A stretch of DNA of 50,601 nucleotides from Microcoleus sp. FACHB-61 (GTDB lineage Bacteria; Cyanobacteriota; Cyanobacteriia; Cyanobacteriales; Microcoleaceae): the NCBI GenBank assembly GCA_014695295.1, contig JACJNY010000058.1:1-50601 (forward strand), given 5' to 3'. The notes below the pieces were generated by a model that was not told the origin of the DNA, did not search any database, and saw nothing but the letters and a program-made list of their open reading frames with translations. The first letter of the stretch is position 1. Every line of letters begins with the position of its first letter. The position numbers and the translations under genes were made by a program. Positions 33,167-42,352 of this stretch are shown here, one piece after another.

Positions 33167-34411
33167 TTGAATATTTTTAGGGACATCGAGCCCCAACCCA
33201 GACGCAGCTTACTTACTTTATTCACCGCAGGTCTGCTATTCTGGTCTAGTTTGGCTTCACTGCTGCCAACTTTGCCGCTGTACGTTCAATCTGTGGGCGG
33301 CACAAAACAGCAAATTGGCTTTGTGATGGGTGCATTTGCGATCGGGCTTTTGCTATCGAGGCCGCAGTTGGGCAAAATAGCCGACAGCAGGGGGCGAAAA
33401 CAAGTTTTGCTTCTAGGTGCGTCAGTTGCTGCGATCGCCCCTCTGGTCTACCTGTTAGCTCAATCTATCCCCTTACTGTTACTTATTCGCGTTTTTCACG
33501 GCCTTAGCATCGCCGCTTTTACCACAGCTTACAGCGCTTTGGTAACAGATTTGTCGCCACCAAGAAAGCGGGGCGAATTAATCGGTTACATGAGTTTGGT
33601 GAATCCTATTGGTCTAGCATTGGGCCCGGCTATTGGCGGATTTGTGCAAGCTTGGGTTGGTTATACTCCTTTGTTTGCGATGTCGGCGGCTTTAGCTGCA
33701 ACGGCTGTATTTTTCACCTGCAAAATTGCGGAACCGAATTTTGCGGATTTAACAAAATCTGACTCGCTATCTGAGGACAAAAATAGCCAAAAATACTGGG
33801 AAATGCTCTGGAATCCTAGAGTGCGGATTCCGGCTTTAGTGTTATTGCTGGTTGGTTTGGTATTCGGAACTTTGAGCACTTTTATGCCTTTGTTTATCCA
33901 AGAAACCAAGGCTAATTTGAATCCTGGATTATTTTATTCTACGGCCGCTATCGCCAGTTTCGGTATACGGTTGCTCACGGGACGGGCTTCGGACAAATAC
34001 GGTCGCGGCTTGTTTATTTCTGGCGGCTTAATCTGTTATGCCGTATCGATGTTATTGCTGTATTTTGCTAACAACAGCGGTGCTTTTTTAATCGCAGCTT
34101 TGGTTGAAGGCTGCGCCGGCGGTACTGTTTTGCCGATGATGGTAACGCTGATGTCGGACAGGTGCGAACCTCATGAAAGGGGCCGCTTGTTTTCGCTTTG
34201 TATTGGCGGATTTGATTTGGGGATGGCGATTGCTGGGCCGACTTTAGGCTTTGTTGCTGAACAAGTTGGCTACAGAAATATGTTTGGTTTTGCGGCGGGA
34301 CTCGCTGGCTTGGCTTTGCTGATTTTTATTACTCAGTCTAGCAAGGGCTTGTCTAATTCGATGAAATTTGCGATCGGTCGAGGCAAAGATATTTATGCTT
34401 TGAATCAGTAA
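33167..34411 (+). CDS. Major facilitator superfamily transporter
   Basis: The protein is about 414 residues from the TTG at 33167 (NIFRDIEPQPRRSLLTLFT), which has an AAGGGA ribosome site. A GTG 11 codons upstream (33134) is the alternative. It has 12 hydrophobic helices in two halves split by a charged loop (KIAEPNFADLTKSDSLSEDK). The MFS motif after helix 2 is present as GKIADSRGRKQ and its second-half equivalent as GRASDKYGRGL. LGPAIGGFVQAWVGY resembles the motif C of drug/proton antiporters, so an exporter (DHA1-like) is the best guess. It is alone on the plus strand and followed by an inverted repeat. Confidence 0.88.
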   Translation: MNIFRDIEPQPRRSLLTLFTAGLLFWSSLASLLPTLPLYVQSVGGTKQQIGFVMGAFAIGLLLSRPQLGKIADSRGRKQVLLLGASVAAIAPLVYLLAQSIPLLLLIRVFHGLSIAAFTTAYSALVTDLSPPRKRGELIGYMSLVNPIGLALGPAIGGFVQAWVGYTPLFAMSAALAATAVFFTCKIAEPNFADLTKSDSLSEDKNSQKYWEMLWNPRVRIPALVLLLVGLVFGTLSTFMPLFIQETKANLNPGLFYSTAAIASFGIRLLTGRASDKYGRGLFISGGLICYAVSMLLLYFANNSGAFLIAALVEGCAGGTVLPMMVTLMSDRCEPHERGRLFSLCIGGFDLGMAIAGPTLGFVAEQVGYRNMFGFAAGLAGLALLIFITQSSKGLSNSMKFAIGRGKDIYALNQ

Positions 34412-34425
34412 ACGTACCAAATTAA

Positions 34426-34501
34426 AAAAGTCATGAGTTTTAAGTTGTGAGTTGAATTAATTTCTTAATTCAAAACTCAGAACTCAAAACTCATAACTTT
34501 T
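34426..34501. repeat. Long imperfect inverted repeat before tRNA-Arg
   Basis: AAAAGTCATGAGTTTTAAG pairs imperfectly with AACTCAAAACTCATAACTTTT-like sequence about 40 bases on, and an inner GAATTAA..TTAATTC also pairs. It could be a bidirectional terminator between the MFS gene and the convergent tRNA-Arg. Confidence 0.55.
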
Positions 34502-34506
34502 GATAA

Positions 34507-34580
34507 TGGGCTTGGAGGGATTCGAACCCCCGACCTCATGGTTCGTAGCCATGCACTCTATCCAACTAAGCTACAAGCCC
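34507..34580 (-). tRNA. tRNA-Arg (anticodon ACG)
   Basis: On the minus strand the 74-nt sequence folds into a complete cloverleaf. The acceptor stem is GGGCTTG / CAAGCCC. The D-arm is TAGCTTAGTTGGATAGAGT, the anticodon arm CATGG-CTACGAA-CCATG (anticodon ACG, read as ICG), and the T-arm CGGGGGTTCGAATCCCTCC. The discriminator is A; CCA is not encoded. Confidence 0.97.
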
Positions 34581-34658
34581 CTGTTGAGTTCAGATTTAAT
34601 CTAAAATTGATTAAGTTCTTTTCTCACAGAATCTAACAGTAACACCATTACCAAAATA

Positions 34659-35180
34659 ATGCAAGACCTTTCGCCAACTTTTTCTAAATTGCCCGATGCG
34701 GCACAGCTAACTCACCTCAACAACAGCGGTGAAGCCCAAATGGTGGACGTTTCGGCGAAGGTGGTAACAGCGCGACAAGCTGTGGCTGCTGCGAGGGTGC
34801 GGATGCTGCCAGAGACTTTTGCGGCGATTGAAGCGGGGAATGCGCCGAAAGGTGATGTGTTGGGCACTGCAAGGCTGGCTGGAATTATGGCGGCTAAGCA
34901 GACGGCGAATTTGATTCCTCTGTGTCACCCTCTGCCGCTGAGTAGCGTGCAGGTGCAGGTGATAGCGGATGCTGAGTTACCGGGGTATCAAATTCGGGCG
35001 ACGGTGAAAATTAAGGCGGAAACTGGGGTGGAAATGGAGGCGCTGACGGCGGTTTCGGTGGCGGCGCTGACTTTGTACGATATGGCGAAAGGATTGGAAA
35101 AGTCGATCGCCATTGAGTCGATTCGCTTGGTGAGCAAAAGTGGCGGCAAATCAGGGGACTATGAAAACTTAGAGGCATAA
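34659..35180 (+). CDS. moaC: Cyclic pyranopterin monophosphate synthase MoaC
   Basis: The 173-residue protein carries the MoaC signature: [55 protein letters not shown], and [20 protein letters not shown] with MAKG. MoaC turns the MoaA product into cyclic pyranopterin monophosphate in molybdenum cofactor synthesis, which is needed, for example, by nitrate reductase. It has the standard length, slightly N-terminally extended. No other moa gene is adjacent. Two small genes follow on the same strand. Confidence 0.95.
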   Translation: MQDLSPTFSKLPDAAQLTHLNNSGEAQMVDVSAKVVTARQAVAAARVRMLPETFAAIEAGNAPKGDVLGTARLAGIMAAKQTANLIPLCHPLPLSSVQVQVIADAELPGYQIRATVKIKAETGVEMEALTAVSVAALTLYDMAKGLEKSIAIESIRLVSKSGGKSGDYENLEA

Positions 35181-35268
35181 GTTTCCTGCCTTGAGAGGGA
35201 TGCAGAATTCAAAAAGCTGCACTTAAGATTAAAATAGGCAGACAACTACTAATATCAAGTGAAAAACT

Positions 35269-35526
35269 ATGCCTCCTCGTTGGCCCCGCAAACCCGATCG
35301 CAATGATCCAGAGTATCGCCGTTTAGATGACCGGATGAATTTTGCTATCCACGTCGGTCTTTTTTCTGCTACCAATTCTGGTTTGTGGTTTGTTCACAAT
35401 TTGCAAAAGGCTGATTGGCCTTGGGCAATTTCGGTAACGGCTGGATGGGCTTTAGTAGTTTTGGTCCACGCGATTTACCATTTTGCGATCGCCGATTATT
35501 CGCCCCTCACCAAAGATTCTGGGTGA
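35269..35526 (+). CDS. Small 2TM-domain membrane protein
   Basis: The 85-residue protein starts with a basic Pro-rich tail (PPRWPRKPDRNDPEYRRLDD). It then has two predicted transmembrane helices (about 27-45, AIHVGLFSATNSGLWFVH; and about 53-72, WAISVTAGWALVVLVHAIYH), with a loop of about eight residues. This matches the small 2TM-domain proteins of cyanobacteria, which have no assigned function. ATG 35269 fits the fold. It lies between moaC and the DUF3181 gene. Confidence 0.78.
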   Translation: MPPRWPRKPDRNDPEYRRLDDRMNFAIHVGLFSATNSGLWFVHNLQKADWPWAISVTAGWALVVLVHAIYHFAIADYSPLTKDSG

Positions 35527-35590
35527 AGGCAGTTGTCGGCGATTTGTTAAGTCTTTTGATTGATAACCAATAACTTTCGGCTTTTTTGAT

Positions 35591-35893
35591 ATGGCTAATA
35601 CTACACAGGCGATCGAATCTTTAGCCGCTGAAATCGGCGAAAATGTCTACATTGATATTGCCAAGTGGCATTTGTATCTCAATGATGCCCACCTGCATAC
35701 CGTTGTTGCTGAACAACTTTACCCGATGCTGGAAGATGGGAAGTTAGATGCTGACAAAGTTGGACAAGTTTTGCAAGGAATTCCAGTCAAGTTGGGCGGC
35801 GGCAAGCGGGAAGTGCCGCTGGCAGATTTGATTCCGATGCAGTGTCAAGTTCAGTTGATGGATGTGCTGGAAGAATTTCAGCGGAAGATGTGA
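35591..35893 (+). CDS. DUF3181 family protein
   Basis: The 100-residue soluble protein, MANTTQAIESLAAEIGENVY then IDIAKWHLYLNDAHLHTVVA, QQLYPML-like EQLYPMLEDG, VGQVLQGIPVKLGGGKREVP and LADLIPMQCQVQLMDVLEEF, is the cyanobacterium-specific DUF3181 type. Function is unknown. It sits 64 bases after the 2TM gene on the same strand and converges with murJ. Confidence 0.85.
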   Translation: MANTTQAIESLAAEIGENVYIDIAKWHLYLNDAHLHTVVAEQLYPMLEDGKLDADKVGQVLQGIPVKLGGGKREVPLADLIPMQCQVQLMDVLEEFQRKM

Positions 35894-36003
35894 TATCAAT
35901 TGTTAATTTGGATTTAAGTGCGATATCCTTTTTTGGTCTTTTTTGATCGAAGGGGCGATCGCACTTTTGTTGATTCCTTAAATCTGCCGCAAATTTCCGA
36001 TAT

Positions 36004-37617
36004 TTATTTGCGAAAACGCCCCCGAATGCGATCGACAAACATATCAACTTCCGGCAACTTCATCTGACTGACAAACAGGGCAAAAACCCCTAACCCTACA
36101 AAACTTGCCACACTCAACTGCACTAATTGAATTATCAAACCTTCAGTACCCAAAACTCTTTGACAGCCTTGCAGAGTAGCCAAGGTGACAAAAGCAGTTA
36201 GAGAACTGCCAGAAGTTAACCCCAGAAAAGGCAAACTCCACTCCCGCCAAGGCAGGCCCCCCAGCTTTTTATCTAATGTGTACAAAAGCATAATCATCGA
36301 AAGAAGATTCACTCCCACCGTCGCCAAAACTAATCCGGGCGCGCCAAAAGCTCCTACCAACAAATAATCCAAAAGACCGTTTAAAAAGATATTGATAATA
36401 CTGATGCGAAAAGGGGTTTCCCCGTCTCCCAAAGCGTAAAATACCCGTACCAAAACGTCGCGTCCCAAATACACAAACATTCCAATACTGTAAGCCATCA
36501 ATATCGGCGTAACAAACTGCGAGGCCGATCGATCAAAAGCATAGCGTTCGTAAACAACGCGGACGATCGGCCCAGCCAGCGTTACCATTAAAGCGCTCAG
36601 CGGCAGCATCGTAAGGGCCGTCAAAACTAAAGATTGACGAATTCGATCTTTTAATTCCGGCCAATCTCTCGGATCGGTGAGGCGAGAAAATATGGGTAGA
36701 AATGGCACTAAAATTACATTAGAAATGATGCCTAAAGGCGTCATAACTAACAAGCCGCTGTAACCCAACGCAGAGGCAGCTTGAGGGATGTAGGATGCGA
36801 AAAATAGGTCAGTATAAACATTAATTTGCAGCATTCCTGATGATAAAGTAGCAGGAACCATCACCTTAATTACTTCTTGCACTCCGGGGCGTTTAAAATT
36901 AAACCGTAAGCGCAATGTTCCCAAGCCGGCGCGCGACTGCGCCACCAGTTGCACCAACCACTGCAAAACTGCGCCCGCTAAAGTTCCCCAAGCTAACACT
37001 AAGCCGCCCATTAGTGCGTATTCTGGCTGAATAATTTTGTCTCCGAGTTGCAGTGCGAGAATCCCCAAACCGCCGACAAGTGCAACGCTGGAAAATAAAG
37101 GACTAATCGAGGGCAACCAGTACATATCGGCGGCGTTGAGAGTGCCGAAACCAATGCCGATTAAGCCTGAAAGTAATGCCATCGGTGCCATAATCCGAAA
37201 TTGCTGGACGGCAATTGCTTTGATTTGTAAACCTTCTGCTGTTCTATTTAATCCCGGCGCTACCAAATCGATCAGGGGATCGGCAAAAATAATTAAAGCT
37301 ACTGTTACCAACAGCAACAAGCCGCCGACTAAGGTTGTTATAGTCTCGACTAAGGGTGCTGCTTCTTTTTTGTCGCGACGGGCTAAAACGCTGACTATGG
37401 CGCTGTGAAATGGCCCGTTAATTCCTCCGAGCAAAATAAATAAGAAACCAGGGATGACGTAGGCGTAGTTGTAGGCATCGACGGCGACACCTACTCCAAA
37501 GGCTGCGGCGATCGCAATTTGGCGCACCAATCCAAAGACTTTGCTAATTAGAGTGGCGACTGCGACAATGCCGGCAATCCCCGCTAGGGAACGAGAGGGC
37601 TTCTGCGGTTCAGACAC
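36004..37617 (-). CDS. murJ: Lipid II flippase MurJ
   Basis: The 537-residue protein has about 14 transmembrane helices and the MurJ/MviN signature: SLAGIAGIVAVATLISKVFG LVRQ at the start, AYNYAYVIPGFLFILLGGIN near residue 45, and FVTPILMAYSIGMFVYLGRD followed by VLVRVFYALGDGETP in the second half. MurJ flips lipid-linked peptidoglycan precursor across the inner membrane, an essential step in wall growth. It has the usual length. It is monocistronic and divergent from the DUF3095 gene (67 bases between starts). Confidence 0.94.
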   Translation of the reverse strand: MSEPQKPSRSLAGIAGIVAVATLISKVFGLVRQIAIAAAFGVGVAVDAYNYAYVIPGFLFILLGGINGPFHSAIVSVLARRDKKEAAPLVETITTLVGGLLLLVTVALIIFADPLIDLVAPGLNRTAEGLQIKAIAVQQFRIMAPMALLSGLIGIGFGTLNAADMYWLPSISPLFSSVALVGGLGILALQLGDKIIQPEYALMGGLVLAWGTLAGAVLQWLVQLVAQSRAGLGTLRLRFNFKRPGVQEVIKVMVPATLSSGMLQINVYTDLFFASYIPQAASALGYSGLLVMTPLGIISNVILVPFLPIFSRLTDPRDWPELKDRIRQSLVLTALTMLPLSALMVTLAGPIVRVVYERYAFDRSASQFVTPILMAYSIGMFVYLGRDVLVRVFYALGDGETPFRISIINIFLNGLLDYLLVGAFGAPGLVLATVGVNLLSMIMLLYTLDKKLGGLPWREWSLPFLGLTSGSSLTAFVTLATLQGCQRVLGTEGLIIQLVQLSVASFVGLGVFALFVSQMKLPEVDMFVDRIRGRFRK

Positions 37618-37684
37618 AAATAGTTACAAACGCTAGTGCTAAAAGGCTTCACTAAGTTTAATAGCAAATCGGGAAAATCATAAC

Positions 37685-38857
37685 ATGAATTCAGAAAATT
37701 TCTATTCCCAATTACCTTTACTGGACAATTTTCTCAAGATTACCGATGTCGGTAATTTTTTTGACGTACCTGATGATTGGTACATTATTGTCACAGATAT
37801 TCGCGGTTCTACAAAAGCGATTGAAGCTGGAAAATACAAAGAAGTTAACTTATTGGGGGCTTGTTCGATCGTTGCTGTTTTGAATGTAGCAGGCAAAACT
37901 GAGATTCCGTTTGTGTTTGGTGGCGACGGCGCTTCTCTTTTAATGGGGCCATCGCTTTTACCCGCTGCCCAGAAAGCTTTGCTGGCCACTCAACAACTAG
38001 CTAAAACTGAATTTGACATGGATTTGCGAGTTGGGCTCGTGCCGGTTAAAGTTGTGGTAGCAGCTAATTATCCGGTTAAAATAGCTAAGTTTAAAGTTTC
38101 GGAAAATTACAACCAAGCTGTTTTTATCGGCGGCGGCTTAACCCGTGCTACTGAACTTATTAAAGACCCGGCTGCTGGTAATATTTACAGCATTAAAAAT
38201 AATGGCGTTTCTCCAACAGCCGATTTTTCTGGATTGGAGTGCCGATGGCAGGATATTCCCAGCAAGTACGGGGAGATAGTAACGCTGCTGGTAATGGTGC
38301 GATCGGATTTGGGCCAGCAGAGCCATCAATTTTATAGAAAAATTTTTAAAAAAATTAACTACATTTACGGCAAGGAAAATTCTTTAAATCCTATCGATAG
38401 TAAAAATCTTAAATTGACACTTAATAGCACAAAACTGATTCAAGAAACTCTAGTTAGGGCGAGCAGTGCTACTTGGTTAGACCGCCAGCTATATTTATCA
38501 AAAATACAGTTAGAGACGGCGCTTGGTTCGCTGCTAATGAATTTGAAGGTTAAGACAGAAGAGTTAGATTGGGGAGTTTATAAAGATATTGCGATCGCAG
38601 CTACGGATTACCGCAAATTTGATGATATGTTGAGAATGGTAATTTCTGGCAATGAGTGGCGGCGAAAAAAATTGACGGGGTACTTGGAAAGGAATTACCG
38701 AGAAGGCAAGCTGGTTTACGGTTTGCACGTTTCTGACAGGGCGTTGATGACTTGTTTGGTGTTTGAACGCGGCGGCCGACAAGTGCATTTTGTAGATGGC
38801 GCTGATGGAGGTTATGCTTTAGCGGCGAAGGATATGAAACAAAGAATGAAGGAATGA
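37685..38857 (+). CDS. DUF3095 protein, class III nucleotide-cyclase-like
   Basis: The 390-residue protein has an N-terminal region that reads like a class III adenylate cyclase catalytic half. YIIVTDIRGSTKAIEAGKYK resembles the metal-binding strand of cyclases (xxxxDIxGST), and FVFGGDGASLLMG the GGD hairpin. A second block (LRVGLVPVKVVVAANYPVKI) follows, and the C-terminal half (LDWGVYKDIAIAATDYRKFDDML) is typical DUF3095. Both half-sites look degenerate compared with true cyclases, so catalysis is uncertain. No membrane or sensor domain is attached. It is divergent from murJ. Confidence 0.82.
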   Translation: MNSENFYSQLPLLDNFLKITDVGNFFDVPDDWYIIVTDIRGSTKAIEAGKYKEVNLLGACSIVAVLNVAGKTEIPFVFGGDGASLLMGPSLLPAAQKALLATQQLAKTEFDMDLRVGLVPVKVVVAANYPVKIAKFKVSENYNQAVFIGGGLTRATELIKDPAAGNIYSIKNNGVSPTADFSGLECRWQDIPSKYGEIVTLLVMVRSDLGQQSHQFYRKIFKKINYIYGKENSLNPIDSKNLKLTLNSTKLIQETLVRASSATWLDRQLYLSKIQLETALGSLLMNLKVKTEELDWGVYKDIAIAATDYRKFDDMLRMVISGNEWRRKKLTGYLERNYREGKLVYGLHVSDRALMTCLVFERGGRQVHFVDGADGGYALAAKDMKQRMKE

Positions 38858-38911
38858 ATAAGTAAGCCTACATAAAATACAAACCGTCGTTTCATGCTAT
38901 GATGCCTCAAT

Positions 38912-38936
38912 CTAAAATCTAAAATCTAAAATCGAA
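38912..38936. repeat. Heptamer tandem repeat (TCTAAAA)
   Basis: Three to four copies of AATCTAA run directly into the sfsA start codon. They are the inverse complement of the TTTTAGA unit at 27906. Confidence 0.8.
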
Positions 38937-39691
38937 TGACTGACTTAATTTACAAATATCCCCCTCTTTTACCCGGCATTTTAATCAAGCGGTACAAGCG
39001 ATTTTTCGCCGAAATCGAACTAGATTCGGGAGAAATAATCACCGCGCACTGTCCGAATACTGGCCCGATGACTGGTGTTTACATTCCCGGCAATCCAGTG
39101 CTAGTATCTCCCAGCGACAATCCTAAACGCAAGTTAGCTTATACTTGGGAATTAATTAAGCTGTGCGACACAGAACCCACTTGGGTGGGAGTTAATACTG
39201 CGCTGCCAAATCGAGTTATTAAATTAGCTTTGGAATTACGATTGTTTCCTGAGTTGGGCAATTACAGTTTAATTCAACCCGAGGTTGTTTACGGCACGGA
39301 TAAAAAAAGTAGAGTTGACTTTTGGCTGACGGGTGAGGAAAAACCGATTTTTCTGGAAGTTAAAAATACAACTTGGGTAAAACAGCAGTTGGCTTTATTT
39401 CCCGATACAGTGACGGAGAGGGGACAGAAACATTTGAGAGAATTGATGGAAGTGATGCGGCTGGGTGCGAGGGCTGTAATGCTGTATTTTATCAATCGCG
39501 GGGATTGTACTGATTTTGCTCCTGGGGATAGTGCCGATCGCCTTTACGGAGAATTGTTCAGACAGGCTATGAGTGAAGGTGTCGAAGTTTTGCCTTGTCG
39601 GTTTGACGTGACTCCGGAAGGTGTTCGCTATTTGGGCTTAGCAAAACTAAATTTACTAACCCCTCAATCATCATTCCCATCGGTTAAATGA
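38936..39691 (+). CDS. sfsA: SfsA-family protein (predicted DNA-binding nuclease fold)
   Basis: The 251-residue protein shows SfsA blocks: GILIKRYKRFFAEIELDSGE, TAHCPNTGPMTGVYIPGNPV, KRKLAYTWELIKL, WVGVNTALPNRVIKLALE, SRVDFWLTGEEKPIFLEVKN (PD-(D/E)xK-like Asp and ExK), FPDTVTERGQKHLRELMEVM and GARAVMLYFINRGDCTDFAPGD. In E. coli SfsA was tied to sugar fermentation stimulation; its real role is unclear. The ATG at 38936 has a heptamer repeat as its upstream sequence. The last 21 bases overlap a relic gene on the other strand. Confidence 0.93.
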   Translation: MTDLIYKYPPLLPGILIKRYKRFFAEIELDSGEIITAHCPNTGPMTGVYIPGNPVLVSPSDNPKRKLAYTWELIKLCDTEPTWVGVNTALPNRVIKLALELRLFPELGNYSLIQPEVVYGTDKKSRVDFWLTGEEKPIFLEVKNTTWVKQQLALFPDTVTERGQKHLRELMEVMRLGARAVMLYFINRGDCTDFAPGDSADRLYGELFRQAMSEGVEVLPCRFDVTPEGVRYLGLAKLNLLTPQSSFPSVK

Positions 39692-39820
39692 GGGTTCGAG
39701 AGTATAATGTGGGTAGCAATTTTCGTAACTTTTTGCCTCAGCTTTTGCTGCTGGGAATTTATCAATACCTTCAGATGTCAAAATAGCTGGGCGCTGACGC
39801 TTTTGTGTCTGTGAATTCAT
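39671..39820 (-). pseudogene. Truncated N-terminal HTH of a cyanobacterial NTPase/WD40-type protein
   Basis: An ATG at 39820, with GGAG 9 bases upstream, opens MNSQTQKRQRPAILTSEGID then KFPAAKAEAKSYENCYPHYTLEPSFNRWE and a stop at 39671. This resembles the first 45 residues of large cyanobacterial STAND/pentapeptide proteins (KRxRGVILTSxGxxKLQAAKxEAE.. ENxGxRYTLEALSxRTGL). It ends where the recognition helix should begin. The start and ribosome site are intact but the remainder is gone. It overlaps the end of sfsA. Confidence 0.5.
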
Positions 39821-39895
39821 GGGAAGTATCTCCATTGGCATACAGCGTGAGAATTGCGAAACCAGATACCCTTGCGGTGTGGGGAGTTCGCTCAT

Positions 39896-40239
39896 TTCAC
39901 TCTGGTTGAGGTCTACAACTGTAGAAATGCACTCTGAGATTTTTTGACAGTCCCTGATTTAAATTGCTTTTCTTAAGTAATCAGTAACTCATAACACTCA
40001 CTAGGTGTTAGTTACCAATCGCATAATCGAGTGACTTGCATAAAATTTATTTTTGTGTTAATGGTTGTAGATGCTATTGTAGATATTAGCGATCGCCTAA
40101 AAATAAGGTGACAGTCAATCGATTTTAGATTTTAGATTTTAGATTGAAGAAAATGTTTACTTGATAAATTACCTGTCAACATCAGGCGATGTTTCGTACA
40201 ATACACTTGTAGCATCTAATAAAAAAGAGCGATCGAACT
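39896..40239. other. Intergenic region upstream of leuC
   Basis: It holds a hairpin (GTAACTCATAACAC with GTGTTAGTTAC, 39984-40015) and a short TTTTAGA heptamer array (40120-40146). No gene is supported. The leuC promoter is probably within the last 100 bases. Confidence 0.4.
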
Positions 40240-41562
40240 ATGGGAATGACCCTGACCGAAAAAATCTTAGCTAAAGCATCAGGCCGCACTAAAGTTGAGC
40301 CCGGAGAAAATATTTGGGTAGAAACAGACGTGCTGATGACCCACGATGTCTGCGGGCCCGGCACCATCGGCGTCTTCAAACGCGAATTCGGTGAGAATGC
40401 TAAAGTCTGGAACCCAGACAAAATCGTCCTAATTCCCGACCACTACATTTTCACCAACGACGAACGCGCTAACCGCAACGTCGATATTCTCCGCGATTTT
40501 GCCAAAGAACAAGGGATAAAATACTTTTACGACATCACGGATCGATCGGACTTCAAAGCAAATCCCGACTACAAAGGAGTTTGCCACATCGCGCTAGCAC
40601 AAGAAGGCCACACCCGGCCGGGCGAAGTGCTCTTCGGCACAGATTCCCACACCTGCAATGCCGGCGCTTTCGGACAATTTGCCACGGGTATCGGCAATAC
40701 AGACGCGGCTTTTATCATGGGAACCGGCAAACTGTTAATCAAAGTTCCGGCAACCATGCGCTTTGTACTCAACGGCGAACTGCCGGATTATTTGTTAGCA
40801 AAAGACCTAATTTTGCAGATTATTGGTGATATTAGCGTTGCCGGTGCTAACTACCGGACAATGGAATTTGCTGGCGATACAGTTGAGCGTTTGACGATGG
40901 AAGAACGGATGACGCTGTGCAATATGGTGATTGAAGCAGGCGGTAAAAACGGCACGGTTGCGCCCGACAAAACTACGTTTGATTACGTTACTTCGCGGAC
41001 TGACAAACCCTTCGATTCATTTTACAGCGATGGGGATGCTAAATTTTATAGCGATCGCACCTACGATGTCACCAAATTAGAACCAGTCGTCGCCAAACCG
41101 CACTCTCCCGACAACCGCGACTTAGCCCGCAACTGTCGCGATGTCAAGATCGATCGAGTTTACATCGGTTCCTGCACCGGTGGCAAAACCTCCGACTTTC
41201 TGAATGCCGCCCGCATTCTCAAAGGAAATCAAGTCAAAGTTCCGACTTATTTAGTACCAGCAACTCAGAAAGTTTACGAAGATTTGTTTGTCACAAAATA
41301 CGAAGGTCAAACGCTTTCGGAAATCTTCTTAGCTGCCGGCTGCATCGAACCCGCAGCGCCTTCTTGCGCCGCTTGTTTGGGCGGGCCGAAAGATACTTTC
41401 GGGCGGATGAACGAACCCGAAATTTGCGTGTCTACAACTAACCGCAATTTCCCCGGCAGGATGGGCAATAAAGAAGCGCAAGTTTATCTAGCTTCGCCTT
41501 ACACGGCGGCGGCGTCTGCGCTGACTGGGTATGTCACCGATCCGCGCGAGTTCCTGTGTTAG
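40240..41562 (+). CDS. leuC: 3-isopropylmalate dehydratase large subunit
   Basis: The 440-residue aconitase-family protein has MTLTEKILAKASGRTKVEPG, THDVCGPGTIGVFKREFGE, PDHYIFTNDERANRNVDIL, GTDSHTCNAGAFGQFATGIG and the [4Fe-4S] cysteines in RVYIGSCTGGKTSDF and PSCAACLGGPKDTFGRM. The length and the unusual Phe-rich 'IPDHYIFTNDE' place it in the archaeal-type LeuC/HacA branch that cyanobacteria use for leucine synthesis. It isomerises 2- to 3-isopropylmalate together with a LeuD small subunit encoded elsewhere. The ATG lies close to a HIP1-like site. The HipA-like gene follows by 34 bases, but a functional link is unlikely. Confidence 0.93.
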   Translation: MGMTLTEKILAKASGRTKVEPGENIWVETDVLMTHDVCGPGTIGVFKREFGENAKVWNPDKIVLIPDHYIFTNDERANRNVDILRDFAKEQGIKYFYDITDRSDFKANPDYKGVCHIALAQEGHTRPGEVLFGTDSHTCNAGAFGQFATGIGNTDAAFIMGTGKLLIKVPATMRFVLNGELPDYLLAKDLILQIIGDISVAGANYRTMEFAGDTVERLTMEERMTLCNMVIEAGGKNGTVAPDKTTFDYVTSRTDKPFDSFYSDGDAKFYSDRTYDVTKLEPVVAKPHSPDNRDLARNCRDVKIDRVYIGSCTGGKTSDFLNAARILKGNQVKVPTYLVPATQKVYEDLFVTKYEGQTLSEIFLAAGCIEPAAPSCAACLGGPKDTFGRMNEPEICVSTTNRNFPGRMGNKEAQVYLASPYTAAASALTGYVTDPREFLC

Positions 41563-41596
41563 ATAGTTGCTTTTAGCATTCTGTAAGGTTGACACA

Positions 41597-42352
41597 ATGG
41601 CTGAAGAGTTCCCTATTATTGTAGTTCCAGAAGCAGCCTATGAGCTATCTGAAACCGAGACTATGGGAACTAAGTACAAGTTCTGGTTTGACCATCCAAA
41701 TTTAGGGCGTTGCTTGTACAAACAGTCTCGACCAAATACAGGTGAAGATTGGGCGGAAAAAATTGCAGCCGAGTTGTGCAAACTGCTCGGACTGCCCCAT
41801 GCTCAATATGAAATGGCAACTTGGAGAAGTCAACGCGGAACTGTCTCACCATCATTTTTGCCCGATGGTGGCAGTTTCATTCCTGGGAATCAAGTTTTGT
41901 CTGCGATCGCACCGCAGAGAGTTAATATTGTGTTGAATGCGATCGCAGACAATTCTGTTTATTTGCCCCTCGATTGGGTTCCGCCAGTCGGGATAGAAAC
42001 AGCAGTAGAAACTTTTATCGGATATTTGCTATTAGATGCCTGGATTGGCAATACAGACCGTCACTCAGAGAATTGGGGTGTATTGGATAAACCCGAAAGT
42101 TATCCTACTTTAAATATCGCCAGATATCTAGCACCCACTCACGACCATGCCTCTAGTTTGGCAGTGCGGATATCTGATGAAGAACGGCAAAAAAGATTGA
42201 TTACAAAAGATACTGGCTATTCTGTCCAAGCTTATGCGAAAAGATGCTCTTCTCACTTATATGCTAGCGATAATAGACCAAAGCCTCTCAAGACTTTTGA
42301 GGCATTCCGGGAAGCAGCGCTATACTATTATCCCCAAGCAGCCCAAGTTTGA
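41597..42352 (+). CDS. HipA-like protein kinase (C-terminal domain only)
   Basis: The 251-residue protein is read from the ATG at 41597 (AAGG 7 bases upstream). The frame opens ten codons earlier, inside the leuC trailer. The protein has the HipA_C catalytic features: KFWFDHPNLGRCLYKQSRPN with the ATP-binding Lys, WAEKIAAELCKLLGLPHAQY, the catalytic loop LLDAWIGNTDRHSENWGVL and the metal Asp in APTHDHASSLA. It lacks the N-terminal subdomain of full HipA, like the HipT kinases of three-part HipBST systems. HipA/HipT kinases phosphorylate aminoacyl-tRNA synthetases and slow translation. The following gene at 42504 probably provides the accessory protein. No HTH antitoxin (HipB) is seen. Confidence 0.85.
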   Translation: MAEEFPIIVVPEAAYELSETETMGTKYKFWFDHPNLGRCLYKQSRPNTGEDWAEKIAAELCKLLGLPHAQYEMATWRSQRGTVSPSFLPDGGSFIPGNQVLSAIAPQRVNIVLNAIADNSVYLPLDWVPPVGIETAVETFIGYLLLDAWIGNTDRHSENWGVLDKPESYPTLNIARYLAPTHDHASSLAVRISDEERQKRLITKDTGYSVQAYAKRCSSHLYASDNRPKPLKTFEAFREAALYYYPQAAQV

